Shown here in pieces: positions 6,288 to 7,948 of a stretch of DNA of 7,948 nt (position 1 is the first letter of the stretch; every line of letters begins with the position of its first letter). The stretch covers positions 1 to 7,948 of the forward strand of contig CAZAAC010000081.1 of NCBI GenBank assembly GCA_964483155.1. Direction: 5' to 3'. The position numbers and the translations under genes are program-made. This stretch comes from JAAYYM01 sp964483155 (lineage in GTDB: Bacteria; Bacillota; Clostridia; Lachnospirales; Lachnospiraceae). The notes under the pieces were generated by a model. That model was not told the DNA's origin. It did not search any database and saw only the letters and a list, made by a program, of their open reading frames with translations.

Positions 6288-7046
6288 TCATCTAAATTTT
6301 TCATTATAATTGCTGTTCATATATTGATAGCAGTCTTTCATCGGTAATATATATTCCAGTGTCCCCATGAAATGTGCTGCTACAGTAATTTCATTATATA
6401 TAACATGAATCCCGTCCTCCTGGATATACCATGTGGCTACTTCGCCTGCTGCAAAGGTTCTATCAACTGTATCCTCCCAGTCCGAAAACAATACATCCTG
6501 TATATCTGTATCCATGCTTATCTGTTTCTTTATCTCACTAGTTGCATATTGTTCAAATACTAAACTATTTTTCATTACATCAGAAAGTGCTATCTGCTTA
6601 CCCTCATCTAGATCAAAGGTAAAACCCTCCACCGTCTCAATGCCATTTGTTCCCCCTTTGAACTGATAATGTGATATTAAAAAACTCAATATATGGCCAT
6701 TGTTACAACCTTGTTCAAAAGTAGTCGTATACTCCCACGGTGCAAAATGTGACACTACACCTTCTGTTTTTGCTTCCTCCACATACTGTTCAACCAGACT
6801 TTGTTCTTTCCCATGTAGCTCATTATACACAAGATTTATTGCCGCTTCTGCTACTTTATTTATTTCTATTTCTACCTGAGGATATTGATAATTCCATATT
6901 AATACTGCTTCTTTTTTCTCATTTTCAAAAAATTCTTTGTTTTCAATTGGCACGATTGTTACAATATAATTTCTATTGGTATTACAACCTGCTAAACAAA
7001 GCATGATACCCACTCCGAGAATCCAATTTATTATTTTTTTTCTCAT
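6288..7046 (-). CDS. DUF3298-containing lipoprotein (RsiV/PdaC extracellular-domain-like)
   Basis: A 252-residue predicted lipoprotein on the outer face of the membrane. A basic N-terminus (MRKK) and hydrophobic stretch end in the lipobox LAGC (18-21), with C21 the lipidated residue. The mature part resembles a DUF4163-like region followed by DUF3298: YQFKGGTNGIETVEGFTFD (127-145), then GKQIALSDVM and a C-terminal WYIQEDGIHVIYNEITVAAH (206-225) ending FMGTLEYILP. These domains occur in the anti-sigma factor RsiV, where they bind lysozyme, and in the deacetylase PdaC; here neither a cytoplasmic anti-sigma segment nor an enzyme domain is attached, so function is unknown. The ATG at 7046 is preferred (AGAGG 7 nt upstream, normal signal peptide); an ATG at 7061 would add five residues. 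Divergent from the STAS gene, with its own strong promoter. Confidence 0.85.
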   Translation of the reverse strand: MRKKIINWILGVGIMLCLAGCNTNRNYIVTIVPIENKEFFENEKKEAVLIWNYQYPQVEIEINKVAEAAINLVYNELHGKEQSLVEQYVEEAKTEGVVSHFAPWEYTTTFEQGCNNGHILSFLISHYQFKGGTNGIETVEGFTFDLDEGKQIALSDVMKNSLVFEQYATSEIKKQISMDTDIQDVLFSDWEDTVDRTFAAGEVATWYIQEDGIHVIYNEITVAAHFMGTLEYILPMKDCYQYMNSNYNEKFR

Positions 7047-7083
7047 AACTTTTCCTCTCATTTTTATATCCTATGCTGGAACT

Positions 7084-7112
7084 ATTATACTCTGCACCAT
7101 ACACAGAGTCAA
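7084..7112 (-). promoter_or_regulatory. Sigma-A promoter for the DUF3298 lipoprotein
   Basis: On the minus strand TTGACT (7112-7107, 5/6) and TATAAT (7089-7084, 6/6) are separated by 17 bp. Transcription would begin near 7077, about 30 nt before the ATG. Confidence 0.8.
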
Positions 7113-7115
7113 CAA

Positions 7116-7129
7116 TGCATGCACATGTG
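7116..7129. promoter_or_regulatory. Overlapping palindromes between divergent promoters, possible operator
   Basis: TGCATGCA (7116-7123) and CACATGTG (7122-7129) are two perfect 8-bp palindromes that share two bases. They lie between the -35 elements of the leftward lipoprotein promoter and the rightward STAS promoter, in otherwise AT-rich DNA. A regulator bound here could affect both genes; this is inference. Confidence 0.35.
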
Positions 7130-7137
7130 TGTTTAGC

Positions 7138-7166
7138 TTGCAAAATAGACACGAACCCGTTATAAT
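7138..7166 (+). promoter_or_regulatory. Sigma-A promoter for the STAS gene
   Basis: TTGCAA (7138-7143, 4/6) and TATAAT (7161-7166, 6/6) are separated by 17 bp. Start near 7173 gives a leader of about 40 nt ending in the strong AAGGAGG ribosome binding site (7198-7204). Confidence 0.7.
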
Positions 7167-7211
7167 TATTTTATATATTTTTACTTTAAGATATACAAGG
7201 AGGAATACTAA

Positions 7212-7508
7212 ATGAAAATCACCAAAACACTATCAGGAAATAAGTTGACTCTTACACTGGAGGGTTCTCTTGACACAAACACAGCTCCTGAATTAGAGGC
7301 AGAACTCAATAATAGCTTGGCTGGGATTACCGAACTTGTTCTTGATTTTTCCGATATTGAGTATTTATCAAGTGCCGGTTTACGTGTTATTTTATCTGCA
7401 CAAAAACAAATGAGTAAAAAAGGTTCTCTTGTTCTTGAAAATGTAAATGACTCTGTTATGGAAGTTTTTGAAATTACTGGATTTACAGATATCCTGACAA
7501 TAGTTTAA
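7212..7508 (+). CDS. STAS-domain anti-sigma-factor antagonist (RsbV/SpoIIAA-like)
   Basis: A 98-residue single STAS domain. Such proteins, when unphosphorylated, bind a cognate RsbW/SpoIIAB-type kinase and release its target; the kinase phosphorylates a serine to switch them off. The conserved loop is DFSDIEYLSSAGLRV (45-59); S54, the serine before Ala-Gly-Leu, aligns with the phosphorylated serine of RsbV/SpoIIAA, with S53 beside it. The SSAGLR form is common in stand-alone clostridial STAS proteins. AAGGAGG lies 7 nt upstream of the ATG and a good promoter precedes it. The next gene, 128 bp downstream on the same strand, encodes an RsbW-like ATPase and is the likely partner. No sigma factor gene is visible within the window, so the controlled target is unknown. 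Confidence 0.93.
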   Translation: MKITKTLSGNKLTLTLEGSLDTNTAPELEAELNNSLAGITELVLDFSDIEYLSSAGLRVILSAQKQMSKKGSLVLENVNDSVMEVFEITGFTDILTIV

Positions 7509-7559
7509 TTAATCTTCTATATCCATAATATTTTTTATTGGAAATTTAACGAAAAAGAA

Positions 7560-7589
7560 CGAAAAGTATAATTATTATTATACTTTTCG
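7560..7589 (+). terminator. Long perfect hairpin between STAS and kinase genes (terminator or attenuator)
   Basis: CGAAAAGTATAAT (7560-7572) and ATTATACTTTTCG (7577-7589) form a perfect 13-bp stem with a TATT loop. The A run on the left arm and T run on the right arm resemble an intrinsic terminator, but no T run follows the closing CG and the stem is AT-rich. It may end part of the STAS transcript, protect its 3' end, or bind a protein. The left arm also contains TATAAT (7567-7572), though no good -35 is placed before it. Confidence 0.6.
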
Positions 7590-7636
7590 CGATTTTACTA
7601 TATTACTATTTGCCTTGGGGCCTAAGGAGATTTTTA

Positions 7637-7948
7637 ATGAAAAACATTACCGTTCCTGCCCATTTGGAACAATTAAACGTCATATTGGATTTTGTCAAGC
7701 ATGAACTTGAAACCTTAGACTGTCCAATAAAAATACAAGCACAAATTGCCATCGCCGTTGAAGAAATCTTTGTCAACATTTCCAATTATGCATATCAACC
7801 TCATGATGGAGACGTTACTTTGATTTCTGAGATTAAAGAAAATCCTCTGCAACTTATCCTGACATTTATCGATAGTGGCATTCCTTATAATCCTCTTGAA
7901 AAAGTGGACCCAGACATCACTCTCCCAATTGACCAAAGAGAAATCGGT
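7637..7948 (+). CDS. RsbW/SpoIIAB-like serine kinase (HATPase_c), N-terminal part
   Basis: The first 104 codons of a small GHKL-type ATPase that runs off the right end. Relatives are anti-sigma factors that phosphorylate a STAS partner using ATP. The N box is VEEIFVNISNYAY (41-53) with E42/E43 and the Mg-chelating N47, plus N50. The G1 box is DSGIPYNP (79-86), the DxGxP[FY][DN]P form typical of this family, with D79 contacting adenine. The window stops in REIG, where the G2 box glycine motif begins. AAGGAGA (7624-7630) lies 6 nt upstream of the ATG at 7637. It follows the STAS gene on the same strand, with a 13-bp hairpin in the 128-bp gap. Whether it acts on a sigma factor, or on another target together with a PP2C phosphatase, depends on sequence beyond the window. 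Confidence 0.92.
   Translation, partial: MKNITVPAHLEQLNVILDFVKHELETLDCPIKIQAQIAIAVEEIFVNISNYAYQPHDGDVTLISEIKENPLQLILTFIDSGIPYNPLEKVDPDITLPIDQREIG

Noticed and set aside
6372..7215. Several overlapping plus-strand frames
   Set aside because: All but the end of the last are antisense to the DUF3298 lipoprotein; none has an SD or known domain, and the last one overlaps the STAS promoter and SD.
7715..7936. Minus-strand open frame of 73 codons
   Set aside because: Antisense to the RsbW-like gene, whose N and G1 boxes occupy the same bases.

Overview
The window looks like chromosomal DNA from a low-GC, Gram-positive anaerobe of the class Clostridia, probably Lachnospiraceae. The basis is the AT-rich base composition, strong GGAGG-type ribosome binding sites, sigma-A-like promoters with 16-17 bp spacers, and protein content: a long bifunctional Rel, a DUF3298 lipoprotein, an ArsP_2-type exporter and an RsbV/RsbW-like pair. 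No rRNA, tRNA, CRISPR array, phage gene or insertion sequence was seen. Genus-level assignment is not possible from sequence reading alone.

Layout: nine protein genes are visible, two of them cut by the window ends. On the minus strand from the left edge are the N-terminal 357 codons of a Rel/SpoT-type (p)ppGpp synthetase/hydrolase (1-1071). It lies directly downstream of galE (1110-2141), with which it is probably co-transcribed. A 244-bp gap follows, then a second minus-strand pair: an ArsP_2-type metal exporter (3825-4676) followed after 17 bp by a membrane-bound diguanylate cyclase (2386-3807). A 318-bp AT-rich intergenic region (4677-4994) holds a perfect 22-bp tandem duplication and divergent promoter candidates. 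It separates the exporter pair from a plus-strand cold shock protein gene (4995-5207), which ends at a clear intrinsic terminator. A minus-strand DMT/EamA permease (5284-6177) with its own near-consensus promoter and a minus-strand DUF3298 lipoprotein (6288-7046) come next. Divergent from the lipoprotein is a plus-strand STAS anti-sigma-factor antagonist (7212-7508). A long hairpin and an RsbW-like serine kinase/ATPase follow, the latter running off the right end (7637-7948+).

How the genes fit together: the window is mostly signalling and stress physiology, namely (p)ppGpp turnover, c-di-GMP synthesis, cold shock RNA binding and an RsbV/RsbW-type partner switch, plus two transporters and a sugar nucleotide epimerase. 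The two arrangements most worth following are the exporter-diguanylate cyclase pair, which could link a metal or extracellular signal to c-di-GMP, and the STAS/kinase module divergent from a lysozyme-receptor-like (DUF3298) lipoprotein. No clearly novel multi-gene system was found. The findings are mainly unusual gene pairings, regulatory DNA structure and specificity-determining residues.
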